A DNA stretch of 38,688 bases from Sphaerochaeta halotolerans (GTDB lineage: Bacteria > Spirochaetota > Spirochaetia > Sphaerochaetales > Sphaerochaetaceae). Positions 15,929 to 24,809 of the stretch are shown here, in pieces (within the stretch, counting starts at the first letter, position 1; each line of letters begins with the position of its first letter). Both the position numbers and the translations under genes were made by a program. The notes beneath the pieces were generated by a model. The model worked only from the letters and a program-made list of their open reading frames with translations. It was not told the DNA's origin and searched no databases. The stretch spans positions 1-38,688 of the forward strand of contig NZ_QUWK01000017.1 in the NCBI RefSeq assembly GCF_003429665.1. Direction: 5' to 3'.

Positions 15929-17176
15929 ATGGCTGGTGATAAGATGTTGATGGGACTGGATATAGGCTCAAGCCGAACAAGATGCGTTATCGGCTCAGTG
16001 AGCCGGGATGGCCAGTTGATGGTTGACAGCATCTGTGAGCACCCCAGTGAGGGAGTTCGCGCCGGTTCCATCGTCAATATTGAGCAGACCTTGAAGACCA
16101 TCCAAACGGTGATCAACGAAGCAGAGCTCCAGGCAGGGGCAGAGATGAGCGAGGTCATCATCGGAATCGGTGGGGAGAACATCGTTGGGATTCCCAGCAC
16201 CGGGGTGGTGGGGATCAATAGCAAGGACCAAGAAATCAAGCGGGAAGATATTTTCCGCAGTCTCGAGGTTGCCAGGGCGTTTGAACTGCCCCAGGACCGT
16301 GAAATTCTCCATACATTGGTCCAGGACTTCCAGATTGATGGGCAGATGGGCATCAAGGATCCCATCGACATGCTTGGGCACAGGCTCGAAAGCCGTGTGC
16401 TGATTGTAACTGCTTCTTCTGCAATCTGTCAGAACGAGCGAAAGTGCATCCAACGTTCCGGTTTGAGTGTAGAGAGAATGGTATTGCAAAGCCTCGCTGA
16501 TGCAGAGGTTGTCCTCAGCAGTGAAGAGAAGGAAATGGGTACAATCCTCATCAATATTGGCAGTGGTATCACGAATATGATTGCCTATACCAATGGGGCT
16601 CCCGTATATACAGGTGGGGTGAACCTAGGCGGTGATGCAGTCACCAATGATATTGCCTACATCCTGAACAAGACAAGGGGAATCGCTGAACAGATCAAAT
16701 GTGAGAGCGGACACAGTTATGTGCCTTCTGTCAGTAGTGAGGATATGGTACTCATTCCCCAGGTGGGAGGACTTCCTCCCATCAAGATGCCAAAGAAGGA
16801 ACTCAGCAAGGTCATAGAGCCAAGAATGGCAGAAATCTTCAGTCGTTTGCAGAGTGACTTGGAGAAAGCCCAGGTACATGGCTCCTTTGGCGGTGGGGTG
16901 GTCTTGGTTGGAGGCGGAGCCTTGCTCAGTGGGGTTACCGAACTAGCCAGTGAAATTTTCCAGCTCCCGGCCCGCTTGGGCTTTCCTGAGGCTATCGGGG
17001 GGTTGGATCGGAGTTATATCAGTCCCCAGTACACGACGGTACTTGGCTTGATGAAGAGCGAAGCCCGCAAGGTACGGGATACTACTACCGGAACACGTTC
17101 ACACAAAGAGCGGACGCGTCGTAAAGAAGGTGGGGCAGTATCAAAGCTCCGTAGTTTTTTCAGAACACTGTTTTAA
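15929..17176 (+). CDS. ftsA: Cell division protein FtsA
   Basis: Actin-like ATPase that tethers FtsZ to the membrane and passes signals to the divisome. The 415 residues contain the phosphate-1 loop LDIGSSRTRCVIG (10-22), IGIGGENI, the phosphate-2 segment LINIGSGITN, GGVNLGGDAVT, and the adenosine motif VLVGGGALLSGV. The C-terminus, GGAVSKLRSFFRTLF, is a basic amphipathic helix matching the FtsA membrane anchor. The ATG at 15929 is 8 nt after AAGGGGG (15914-15920); the frame extends upstream to 15866 inside ftsQ, which is not family sequence. Confidence 0.96.
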   Translation: MAGDKMLMGLDIGSSRTRCVIGSVSRDGQLMVDSICEHPSEGVRAGSIVNIEQTLKTIQTVINEAELQAGAEMSEVIIGIGGENIVGIPSTGVVGINSKDQEIKREDIFRSLEVARAFELPQDREILHTLVQDFQIDGQMGIKDPIDMLGHRLESRVLIVTASSAICQNERKCIQRSGLSVERMVLQSLADAEVVLSSEEKEMGTILINIGSGITNMIAYTNGAPVYTGGVNLGGDAVTNDIAYILNKTRGIAEQIKCESGHSYVPSVSSEDMVLIPQVGGLPPIKMPKKELSKVIEPRMAEIFSRLQSDLEKAQVHGSFGGGVVLVGGGALLSGVTELASEIFQLPARLGFPEAIGGLDRSYISPQYTTVLGLMKSEARKVRDTTTGTRSHKERTRRKEGGAVSKLRSFFRTLF

Positions 17177-17203
17177 GCGTGCCGGATGGCGAAGGAATAG
17201 AGT

Positions 17204-18448
17204 ATGGATTTTGGAATGTTTGAAGTTGAGGATATGGTTCAGGATGAACAAACCACTGCCACGGTCATCAAGGTGCTCGGGGTAGGAGGTGCTGGGGGAA
17301 ATGCGGTTAATCGTATGATTGCCAGTGGCCTGAAAAAGGTACAGTTCGTTACCATGAACACTGATATGCAGGCCTTACAGCGATCCAATGCACAGGTCCG
17401 TATTCCCATCGGCAAGGAGTTGACCGGAGGGCTTGGTGCTGGAGGTATCCCCGAGGTAGGGGAGAAAGCCGCCCAGGAGAGCAAGGAGGATATCCGCCGC
17501 GAGATTGAGAATGCCGACATGGTCTTCATTACCGCGGGCATGGGAGGGGGAACCGGTACCGGAGCTGTCCCCGTCGTTGCTGAAATTGCCAAGAGTTGTA
17601 ATGCGCTCACTGTTGCAGTGGTAACCACCCCGTTTGCATTCGAAGGAAAGAAGAAATTGCTGTTGGCCCAGGCAGGGATTGAGAAACTGCGGAAGCAGGT
17701 GGATACCCTGATCATCATACCCAATCAGTATTTGCTGAAAGTAGTGGAGAACAACACCCCTATCAAGCAAGCCTTCCTGATGGCGGACGAAGTTCTGTAC
17801 ATGGGTGTCCAGGGCATCAGCGAGCTGATTACTGAACCAGGTGAGATCAACATAGACTTTGCTGACGTCAGAACTGTTATGAAGGGCAAGGGTGATGCGC
17901 TCATGGGCATCGGATTTGGAGAAGGCGCCAACCGTGCGGTTGATGCAGCACGTCAGGCCATCAGTAACCCCTTGTTGGAGAATGCAAGCATTGAAGGGGC
18001 AAAGAGTGTCTTGGTCAATCTCTCTGGTGGTGACAATCTTACCCTCCAAGAGTACCAGGATGTCGTTGAGCTGGTGACCGACAAGTGTAGTGATGATGCG
18101 CTGATCATCGCAGGCCAGGCTTTCAATCCTGAGCTGGGTGACCGGATCAAGGTGACGGTGGTAGCAACTGGATTTGAACGGAGAGAAGAGGTGGTTGGGG
18201 CTGAGATACCAGAAATGGATATGGTCAAACGCCACTATGCTGCCTCCAAGGTTGGTGAGAAGAAACAGGAAGATGGAGCTACGGCAGCCAAGCATACCCA
18301 GGGTGAAGAGGAGCCCATTCCAGCCATCCAGGTCAATCGCTGGCAGGATTTGCAGAAACAGTTGGGCAAAGGGTCCGGTAATAATTCCAATGACTATACC
18401 ATCCCTGCCGTACTGAGGTACTCCAGGAAACAATCAGAAGAGAAATAG
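17204..18448 (+). CDS. ftsZ: Cell division GTPase FtsZ
   Basis: Tubulin homologue that forms the Z ring. The 414 residues show [13 protein letters not shown] (27-39), the tubulin signature GGGTGTG (114-120), and the catalytic T7 loop [11 protein letters not shown] (216-226). After a variable linker, the C-terminal peptide [14 protein letters not shown] (397-410) corresponds to the DIPxFLRxR tail that binds FtsA and other partners; it has Val-Leu in place of Phe-Leu and is followed by a charged end. AAGGAA (17192-17197) is 6 nt before the ATG. The next gene starts 2 nt after the stop. Confidence 0.98.
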   Translation: MDFGMFEVEDMVQDEQTTATVIKVLGVGGAGGNAVNRMIASGLKKVQFVTMNTDMQALQRSNAQVRIPIGKELTGGLGAGGIPEVGEKAAQESKEDIRREIENADMVFITAGMGGGTGTGAVPVVAEIAKSCNALTVAVVTTPFAFEGKKKLLLAQAGIEKLRKQVDTLIIIPNQYLLKVVENNTPIKQAFLMADEVLYMGVQGISELITEPGEINIDFADVRTVMKGKGDALMGIGFGEGANRAVDAARQAISNPLLENASIEGAKSVLVNLSGGDNLTLQEYQDVVELVTDKCSDDALIIAGQAFNPELGDRIKVTVVATGFERREEVVGAEIPEMDMVKRHYAASKVGEKKQEDGATAAKHTQGEEEPIPAIQVNRWQDLQKQLGKGSGNNSNDYTIPAVLRYSRKQSEEK

Positions 18449-18450
18449 GT

Positions 18451-19344
18451 ATGACTCTTCCGGTTGACCAACTTTTGCTTGAAGAGTATGAGGACTATCT
18501 GATGATGCAGCGTCGTCTTTCCCAGGCGACGCTGCAGGTCTATCTCTATGAAGTTTCCCGTTTGATGGAAACCTCACTTCCTCTGGACACGGTAGATGCT
18601 CTGCAACTGGAAGCCTATCTGATCGGGGAGAGGAAGCAAAGAAATCTTTCCTCAGCAAGTCTTGCCAAGGCGCTTAGTGCACTCAGGTCATTCTTTGCCT
18701 TTCTGCAACTCCAGAAGATACGGCAGGATAACCCTGTTCTACTGGTCAGCCACTCTCAAAAACCGCTGACACTTCCCCAGGTGGCGAGCGTGCAGCAGAT
18801 AGACGCACTTCTCGAGAGTATTGATATAGCCTCTCCTCTGGGATATCGGGATCGCACCCTTTTTGAGTTGATATATTCCTGTGGATTGAGAATCAGTGAA
18901 GCATGCAATTTGGAGGTTTCCGATTACCAGGATGGGAAGCTGAGGGTGCTAGGAAAACGTGATAAGCTCAGAATTGTCCCAGTAGGAGAGATAGCAGCAC
19001 AGTACCTGGCGGCCTATCTTAAGGATATCCGCCCTGCCCTAGTGGGTATGCGTCTTTCCAACCAAGCCCTTTTTGTCGGGCGTAGAGGGAAGAAGCTCAC
19101 CAGGCAAGCAGTATATAAACGATTTGTAGGCTATTGTCAGAAGTGTAATCTTGATGCAAAGGTACATACCCTCCGCCACAGTTTTGCCACCCACCTGTTA
19201 GAAGGCGGAGCAGACCTCAGAAGTGTCCAGGAACTACTTGGGCATGCAGATATCAAGACGACGCAGATCTACACCCATGTGGATACTGCCTCCCTGCAGC
19301 ACGCATACGATGCGTATCATGACGAGCAGGAGGACAAGGAGTAA
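18451..19344 (+). CDS. xerD: Tyrosine recombinase, XerD-like
   Basis: A 297-residue tyrosine recombinase with an N-terminal SAM-like core-binding domain (1-105) and a complete catalytic set: Arg147 (GLRISEA), Lys in VLGKRDKLR, His239 and Arg242 ([12 protein letters not shown]), His265 (LGHADIKTT) and the nucleophile Tyr274. Such proteins resolve chromosome dimers at dif, coupled to division. The window holds a second Xer protein (20995-21885); the two probably form the XerC/XerD pair. This one resembles XerD slightly more, but the assignment within the pair is uncertain. It begins 2 nt after ftsZ with a weak ribosome binding site, so coupling with ftsZ is likely. Confidence 0.9.
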   Translation: MTLPVDQLLLEEYEDYLMMQRRLSQATLQVYLYEVSRLMETSLPLDTVDALQLEAYLIGERKQRNLSSASLAKALSALRSFFAFLQLQKIRQDNPVLLVSHSQKPLTLPQVASVQQIDALLESIDIASPLGYRDRTLFELIYSCGLRISEACNLEVSDYQDGKLRVLGKRDKLRIVPVGEIAAQYLAAYLKDIRPALVGMRLSNQALFVGRRGKKLTRQAVYKRFVGYCQKCNLDAKVHTLRHSFATHLLEGGADLRSVQELLGHADIKTTQIYTHVDTASLQHAYDAYHDEQEDKE

Positions 19345-19346
19345 AC

Positions 19347-20090
19347 ATGAGTGTGCTTTGGATTCTCTGTCCAATCATCGCCTTCGGATCAGCGGTGGAT
19401 GCCATTGCCGGCGGTGGTGGATTGATCACCCTGACTGCCTATGTTGCAGTGGGCCTTCCCCCGACGACCGCTCTGGGGAACAACAAGTTTGCCTCAGCAA
19501 GTGGCACCCTGATTGCGACCATTCAGTATCTGTCCCAGAAACAGGTCAATTTCTTGGTGGGCGGGATTGCCATCGTAACGACTTTCATTGGTTCTACCTA
19601 CGGTTCATACCTGGCAACACTGTACGCTTCTACCTATCTCTCCTTCCTCCTGATCATCCTGGTACCCTCCCTAGCGGTATTTATGTTGGTGAATCCGAAT
19701 TTTGGTAAAGCCCAACCAAGGGGAAAATCATTCACCTTGGTGCTCAGTGGGATCACCGGACTGGTTGTTGGGATGTACGATGGATTTTTTGGACCGGGAA
19801 CGGGAATGTTCCTCACCCTCATTTTTACCGCGGTACTTGGGCTTGACCTGCTCAAGGCGTGTGGAACGGCAAGGATTGTGAACCTTGCCTCCAATATTGC
19901 TGCCTTGTCCATGTTTCTTTACCATGGGGTGATTGATTTCTCCATCGCAATTCCGTGTGCTGTGAGTGCCATCATTGGTGGGTACATCGGCAGCCATCTG
20001 GCGTTGAGAATCGGTCAGAAAGTCGTGAAGCCGGTCATGCTTCTGGTGCTCTCCCTGTTACTGATCAAGGTTATTGTTGAATGGTTCTGA
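19347..20090 (+). CDS. TauE/SafE (TSUP) family membrane permease
   Basis: A 247-residue integral membrane protein with about eight helices in two related halves. The first half has AIAGGGGLITLTAYVAVGLPPTTALGNNKFAS (read as GGGGLIT, then LPPTTALGNNK) and the second YDGFFGPGTGMFLTL, the two glycine-rich repeats that define the sulfite or sulfoacetate exporter family. The substrate cannot be told from sequence. AAGGAG (19337-19342) lies 4 nt before the ATG. A transporter is an unexpected passenger between an xer gene and dprA in a division cluster. Confidence 0.9.
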   Translation: MSVLWILCPIIAFGSAVDAIAGGGGLITLTAYVAVGLPPTTALGNNKFASASGTLIATIQYLSQKQVNFLVGGIAIVTTFIGSTYGSYLATLYASTYLSFLLIILVPSLAVFMLVNPNFGKAQPRGKSFTLVLSGITGLVVGMYDGFFGPGTGMFLTLIFTAVLGLDLLKACGTARIVNLASNIAALSMFLYHGVIDFSIAIPCAVSAIIGGYIGSHLALRIGQKVVKPVMLLVLSLLLIKVIVEWF

Positions 20091-20123
20091 AGCAAACACC
20101 CTTGTTTTTTATCTTTCTGTTCT

Positions 20124-21002
20124 ATGAAACTTTCCCTATTGTTGGCTCTCAGCCTACTGCCGCTCTCTTGTGAGAAGCGCCTTGCACTTGCTTCTTCTGG
20201 CATAACACTACAAGAACTCGCAAATCGTGGGGCGAATATGGCCCGGGTAAAGCGAATGCTACAGTTCCTTCAGGAAGAGCAAACGGTACACGTCTGCTTT
20301 TGGGGAATGGATGGGTATCCTCCCATGCTCTACCAGATGGAGAACCCACCATTCCGACTCATGTACAACAAGGTCTTGCCTGAAGGTTCTGCACAGCTGC
20401 TCTCCCTCTGTGGAACCCGCTATCCCGATGGGCAAGGTGCGCAACGGGCGTACCGTTTTGCTCTCGAGACCTGTGCAAACAACACCACCTTGGTGACAAG
20501 CAACAGTCGAGGAGTTGACAGAACTGCTCTCTATGCAAGTCAGGATCTGAAAGTCAATTCGTTTGTCATTTGTGATTGTGGTTTGGCGACAAGACGGGTC
20601 AAGGCATATCGTGCACTACCCTTTGTTTCATTGCTCTCTCCCTATGAACCTGATGATGTGGCATTCCCCTCTCGTTGCTTGAGTCGAAATATGCTGACCA
20701 CTGCGCTCGGAAATGCAACCATGGTTATCCAGGCGCCAAGGAAAAGTGGCTGCATGCACTGTGCCACTTCAGCGTTGGACCAGGGAAAGGATGTGTTTGT
20801 CCATAGAGAAGGGATAGGGGGTGGGGCTTTGGACGACGGCACCACCTTCCTTGCCGAGATGGGAGCTCCTAGCATTTCATCCTTCAGCGAGCTTGCTCCA
20901 TATCTTGGTTGGGAGACCCATTTCAGGGTGAATGAGAAACGGGGAGGAGCTAAAACGTTGTATCGTTTTGGGCCTGCATGGTATAGTCTCTCATATGCAT
21001 GA
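20124..21002 (+). CDS. dprA: Divergent DprA/Smf family protein
   Basis: A 292-residue protein with the DprA layout: N-terminal helices (LLLALSLLPLSCEKRLAL, the degenerate SAM-like region), then a Rossmann fold with LCGTRYPDG, TLVTSNSRGVDRTALYAS and VIQAPRKSGCMHCATSAL. DprA loads RecA onto single-stranded DNA taken up during transformation. Several core positions deviate: the usual S(G/A)xAxGIDxxAH reads SNSRGVDRTAL, losing the histidine, and the FPxRNRxIS segment reads FPSRCLSRNML. No ribosome binding site is visible before the ATG, which follows a 33-nt T-rich gap after the permease; initiation is uncertain. It overlaps the next xer gene by 8 nt. Position beside hslVU matches other spirochaetes. 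Confidence 0.82.
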   Translation: MKLSLLLALSLLPLSCEKRLALASSGITLQELANRGANMARVKRMLQFLQEEQTVHVCFWGMDGYPPMLYQMENPPFRLMYNKVLPEGSAQLLSLCGTRYPDGQGAQRAYRFALETCANNTTLVTSNSRGVDRTALYASQDLKVNSFVICDCGLATRRVKAYRALPFVSLLSPYEPDDVAFPSRCLSRNMLTTALGNATMVIQAPRKSGCMHCATSALDQGKDVFVHREGIGGGALDDGTTFLAEMGAPSISSFSELAPYLGWETHFRVNEKRGGAKTLYRFGPAWYSLSYA

Positions 21003-21885
21003 GACCTTGATCCAGGAGTTCCTGGAAACCCAGAAGCAGATTCGTAATCTCAGTGATCATACCCTGCTGGCGTACAGACGGGATCTGGAACAACTTTCAC
21101 TGTATTTCGCCTCGCTTGGGATTGGTTTGGCAGAGGCAAGCAGGGAAGACGGAAGGATGTATCTACGGTTCTTGAAATTTGATAAACACTATAAAGAGAC
21201 AACGGTGAACCGGAAGATCAGCTGTGCAAGAACTTTTTATACATCGCTGTGCAAGCAGGGAGTGTGTTCGGCCAACCCATTCTCTTTAGTGGTTACACAC
21301 CGAAGTCAAAACCATCTTCCTACGGTCCTCAGTGTCCATGAGGTGGCAGAGCTGCTCAGTCAGAGCTATGATGATTTCCGCTCTGCTTGTGCAATCTCAC
21401 TCTTCACCTTGTTGTATGACACTGGTTGCAGAATCAGTGAGGTGCTCAATATTGAAGAGGATGCAATCGAATGGGAGAAACGGCGTATCCTGGTCTTGGG
21501 AAAGGGATCAAAAAGCCGTTATGTCTTCTTTACAAACCATTGCAGGAAGGTGTTGCAAACCTATCTGAGTCTGAAAAGAGAGCGATTCCAATCCCCCTAC
21601 TTGTTCTGTTCAATTCAGGGAAAACAGTTGCCGATGAGCACGGTTGGTAGTATTTTTGCTACATATAGAAGGAGGCTCGGGTGGCAGAAACAATTTACGC
21701 CGCATGTACTGAGGCATACATATGCAACCCACCTTCTGGACAACGGGGCAGATATCCGATTGGTACAGGAATTACTTGGTCATGCAAGCATCTCTACCAC
21801 GCAAATCTACACCCATGTATCAAAAGAGAGGCTGGCAAGGGTCTATAAGTCCTGTCATCCTCATGGAAGGAAACAACATGAGTAG
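20995..21885 (+). CDS. xerC: Tyrosine recombinase, XerC/CodV-like
   Basis: A 296-residue tyrosine recombinase with all catalytic residues: Arg146 (GCRISEV), Lys in VLGKGSKSR, His237 and Arg240 ([12 protein letters not shown]), His263 (LGHASISTT) and Tyr272. It lies immediately before hslV, as xerC (codV) does before clpQ-clpY in Bacillus, and its C-terminus ([14 protein letters not shown]) resembles XerC. The ATG at 20995 is chosen because the family N-terminus starts with a similar LIQEFL helix; the frame continues upstream to 20932 inside dprA. It has no clear ribosome binding site and probably depends on coupling to dprA. Its stop overlaps hslV by 8 nt. Confidence 0.9.
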   Translation: MHETLIQEFLETQKQIRNLSDHTLLAYRRDLEQLSLYFASLGIGLAEASREDGRMYLRFLKFDKHYKETTVNRKISCARTFYTSLCKQGVCSANPFSLVVTHRSQNHLPTVLSVHEVAELLSQSYDDFRSACAISLFTLLYDTGCRISEVLNIEEDAIEWEKRRILVLGKGSKSRYVFFTNHCRKVLQTYLSLKRERFQSPYLFCSIQGKQLPMSTVGSIFATYRRRLGWQKQFTPHVLRHTYATHLLDNGADIRLVQELLGHASISTTQIYTHVSKERLARVYKSCHPHGRKQHE

Positions 21886-22414
21886 TTTTAAAGGAACAAC
21901 CATCGTAGCAGTGAGAAGAGATGGCCATGTGGCCATAGCCGGCGATGGACAGGTCACTGCAGGAGATACAATTCTCAAATCGAACGCACACAAGGTGCGT
22001 ACGTTGTATGAAGGAAAAGTAATTACCGGCTTTGCTGGCACAACTGCCGATGCTTTCACCCTCTTTGAACTTTTTGAGGGAAAATTGAAGCAATACAATG
22101 GGGACTTGACCCGTTCGGCAGTGGAACTGGCTAAGCAGTGGAGAACCGATAAGCAGCTGCGTCAGCTCGAAGCTATGATGCTTGTCAGTGATGGGAAGCG
22201 AATCTTCCTGATCAATGGTGCGGGTGATGTGGTCGATCCAGAGAGAGATGCCATCGGCATCGGGAGTGGGGGGAACTACGCACTCAGTGCAGCATTGGCC
22301 TATTTGGAAGCAGATTCCTCGATGTCAGCGGAAGAGATTGCCAGAAAAAGTGTGCAGATAGCAGCTTCTGTGTGTATCTACACAGATGATCAGATTAATG
22401 TAGAGGTATTGTAA
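21878..22414 (+). CDS. hslV: ATP-dependent protease subunit HslV (ClpQ)
   Basis: Threonine peptidase that forms the double-hexamer core of HslUV. The 178 residues match HslV throughout ([60 protein letters not shown]). The catalytic threonine is residue 7, after a short MSSFKG propeptide, instead of residue 2 as in E. coli; similar short leaders occur in many bacteria and are removed. The ATG at 21878 follows GGAAGGA (21865-21871); the longer open frame from 21722 lies within xerC. HslU starts 4 nt after the stop. Confidence 0.97.
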   Translation: MSSFKGTTIVAVRRDGHVAIAGDGQVTAGDTILKSNAHKVRTLYEGKVITGFAGTTADAFTLFELFEGKLKQYNGDLTRSAVELAKQWRTDKQLRQLEAMMLVSDGKRIFLINGAGDVVDPERDAIGIGSGGNYALSAALAYLEADSSMSAEEIARKSVQIAASVCIYTDDQINVEVL

Positions 22415-22418
22415 GCAT

Positions 22419-23798
22419 ATGGGATATTCAGCAAGCAGGAAACTAGATGAGCTCAAGCCTTCTCAGATTGTTTCAGAACTAGATAAATATATCATCGGCC
22501 AGCAGAAGGCCAAACGAACCATAGCGGTTGCCATCCGCAACCGGACTCGGAGAAAGAGGCTTCCTGAAGAGATCAGGGACGAGGTCTCTCCGAAGAACAT
22601 CATCATGATCGGACCTACAGGGGTCGGAAAAACCGAGATAGCAAGACGCATTGCCAAGCTGTCCAACGCTCCGTTCATCAAGGTCGAGGCAACCAAGTAC
22701 ACTGAGGTGGGATACGTTGGCCGAGATGTTGAATCGATCATCAGGGATCTTATGAGTATCGCGGTACAGCAAGTGAAAGCTGAACTGGCCGAGGCTGAGA
22801 AGGAAAAGGTTGCCAGCAGGGTTGAAGAGCGACTGCTCGATATATTGCTGCCACAGATGAAAGATGAGGAAAAGGGTGATGTGGTGCCGGCAGGTACCAG
22901 TTTTACCGACAGCAAGAAGGTTACCCGTGAACGCTTCAGGGAAATGCTTCGCTCCGGTGCTTTTGATGATCGTGAGATTGAGGTCAATGTCCAGAGCAGG
23001 AAGCGCGTCGGTATTGAAGTCCTGGGTCAGCCGAACATGGAAGAGTTGCAGGATGCAATGCAGAGTCTTGGCTCAATCTTTGGAAACGGCCGCGGGCACA
23101 ACCGAAAGTTGAGCATAAAACGGGCTCGTGAGATTTTTACCGAAGAAGAGATAGAGAAGGCTGTCGATAACGACCGCGCCATTGATGAAGCAAAGGAGCG
23201 GGTCGAGCAGATGGGTATTGTATTCCTTGATGAGATCGACAAGGTTGCAAAAGGCGGAGGTGCTTCCTCCGGCATTGATGTCAGCAGGGAAGGAGTCCAG
23301 CGTGATATCCTCCCAATCGTGGAAGGAACCAGCGTTTCCACCAAGTGGGGTGTGATTGATACCACGCATATCCTCTTCATCGCGAGTGGGGCATTCCATG
23401 TTTCCAAACCCAGTGATTTGATTCCTGAGTTGCAAGGACGATTCCCGCTTCGTGTCGAATTGGATGATTTGACTTCTGATGACTTCTATCGCATTCTCAC
23501 GGAGCCTGCTAATGCAATCACCATGCAGTATCATGAGCTACTCAAGACCGAAGGGGTGGAAATCATCTTTGATGATGCTGCCATCAGGAGGGTCAGCGAG
23601 ATAGCCTATGAAGTGAATACAACCAATGATAACATAGGGGCGAGAAGGTTGTTCACCATCATGGAAAAGTTGTTGGAGGAACTCTCCTTCAGTGCAGATG
23701 AACTTTCAGGTCAAACCATCACCATCACTGCGGCCTATGTTGAAGAACGGTTGCGTGATGTTCTACAGGATCAGGATCTGTCCAAGTTCATTCTCTAA
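22419..23798 (+). CDS. hslU: ATP-dependent protease ATPase subunit HslU (ClpY)
   Basis: AAA+ unfoldase that feeds substrates to HslV. The 459 residues show LDKYIIGQQKAKR, the Walker A GPTGVGKT (65-72), AKYTEVGYVGRDVES-like pore region (TEVGYVGRDVE), the charged intermediate domain, Walker B IVFLDEIDKVA, a sensor region near GARRLFTIMEKL and the C-terminal tail DLSKFIL that inserts into HslV to activate it. The start follows hslV closely. The next gene begins 9 nt downstream, with the end of the hslU stop forming part of its ribosome binding site. Confidence 0.97.
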   Translation: MGYSASRKLDELKPSQIVSELDKYIIGQQKAKRTIAVAIRNRTRRKRLPEEIRDEVSPKNIIMIGPTGVGKTEIARRIAKLSNAPFIKVEATKYTEVGYVGRDVESIIRDLMSIAVQQVKAELAEAEKEKVASRVEERLLDILLPQMKDEEKGDVVPAGTSFTDSKKVTRERFREMLRSGAFDDREIEVNVQSRKRVGIEVLGQPNMEELQDAMQSLGSIFGNGRGHNRKLSIKRAREIFTEEEIEKAVDNDRAIDEAKERVEQMGIVFLDEIDKVAKGGGASSGIDVSREGVQRDILPIVEGTSVSTKWGVIDTTHILFIASGAFHVSKPSDLIPELQGRFPLRVELDDLTSDDFYRILTEPANAITMQYHELLKTEGVEIIFDDAAIRRVSEIAYEVNTTNDNIGARRLFTIMEKLLEELSFSADELSGQTITITAAYVEERLRDVLQDQDLSKFIL

Positions 23799-23807
23799 GG
23801 GGGCAAT

Positions 23808-24809
23808 TTGGAATTCCTTACGCTTGAAGCAGAAGACTATGAACATGCATTAAGAGAAGCCCGCACACAGTGGGGCAGTGCAGTTCGTGTGCATGCACGT
23901 AAGGATTTCCAGGTGAAGAGGGGGCTGCACAGCGAAAAACGCTGTCGTATCACCTTCTTCCTGGTAGATGAGACCGAGCCGACTGAAGAGTCGATGGCTG
24001 AGGAGCCTGTATTCAATGCAGAAGAACATCTCTCCTTTCTTATAGAGCAGAATGAGATTCCTGCAACCAAAGTGGAACTAATCAAATCCATGCTCTTGCC
24101 AGAAGGGAAACCTCTGGGGCAAGCGGAGCTGGAGGTTCAGTTCTTCCAGTTCCTGCTTGAGGATCTGCAGTTTGAAGATGCCATCCAACAACGATATGTG
24201 GTGTTGGTAGGCCCTGCCGGGGTGGGAAAGACCACCAGTTTGGTAAAGCTGGCAATCCATCTCAGGGCAAAAGAGGGCAAGAAAGTGGCCTTACTCAGTT
24301 TCGATGTGCATCGCCCAGGCGCCTTGGAACAGGTGAGAGGTTTTGCAAAGGAGTACTCCCTCCCTCTCTATGAGGCTACCGATGCAGGGGTATTGGCTGG
24401 GTTACTGGACATTCTGGAGACATATGACCATGTTCTGGTCGATACCACTGGGCGCAGCAGCAAGGATGTCATGTTGCGGGATTCTCTCTCCGACTTGTTT
24501 TCCTCATTCGATGACAAGGAGCGTGAGTATACCTTGGTAGTCAGTGCAAGCAGCAAATTTACCGATCTTCTCTCCCATTTTGCATTATTCAATGAATACC
24601 ACCTGAAAAAATTGCTGGTGACCAAATTGGATGAAACCCAAGGAATTGGTAATATTCTCCTGTTTGCAAAGGAGGTTGGCCTTCCTATCTCCTTCTTGGC
24701 TGATGGGCAAGGGATTCCTGAGGATTTTCATCGTGCTGATGCCTCCCTGCTGGTCCCCCGGCTACGAGGATTCAACCTTGAACTCAATCAATTCTTCCCC
24801 TCTCTCTAG
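23808..24809 (+). CDS. flhF: FlhF-like SRP-family GTPase
   Basis: A 333-residue protein whose N-terminus (LEAEDYEHALREARTQWG) matches the FlhF leader and whose C-terminal half is an SRP-type NG GTPase: P-loop GPAGVGKTT (135-143), SFDVHRPGALEQ, VLVDTTGRSSKD, VTKLDETQGIGN and a final LADGQGIPEDFHRAD. FlhF normally places flagella, yet no flagellar gene is present here. The start is TTG at 23808, 4 nt after AAGGGGG that overlaps the hslU stop. It ends tail-to-tail with the minus-strand PBP gene, the two TAG stops sharing CTAG (24806-24809). Ffh and FtsY are excluded by the N-terminal domain and lack of an M domain. Confidence 0.87.
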   Translation: MEFLTLEAEDYEHALREARTQWGSAVRVHARKDFQVKRGLHSEKRCRITFFLVDETEPTEESMAEEPVFNAEEHLSFLIEQNEIPATKVELIKSMLLPEGKPLGQAELEVQFFQFLLEDLQFEDAIQQRYVVLVGPAGVGKTTSLVKLAIHLRAKEGKKVALLSFDVHRPGALEQVRGFAKEYSLPLYEATDAGVLAGLLDILETYDHVLVDTTGRSSKDVMLRDSLSDLFSSFDDKEREYTLVVSASSKFTDLLSHFALFNEYHLKKLLVTKLDETQGIGNILLFAKEVGLPISFLADGQGIPEDFHRADASLLVPRLRGFNLELNQFFPSL

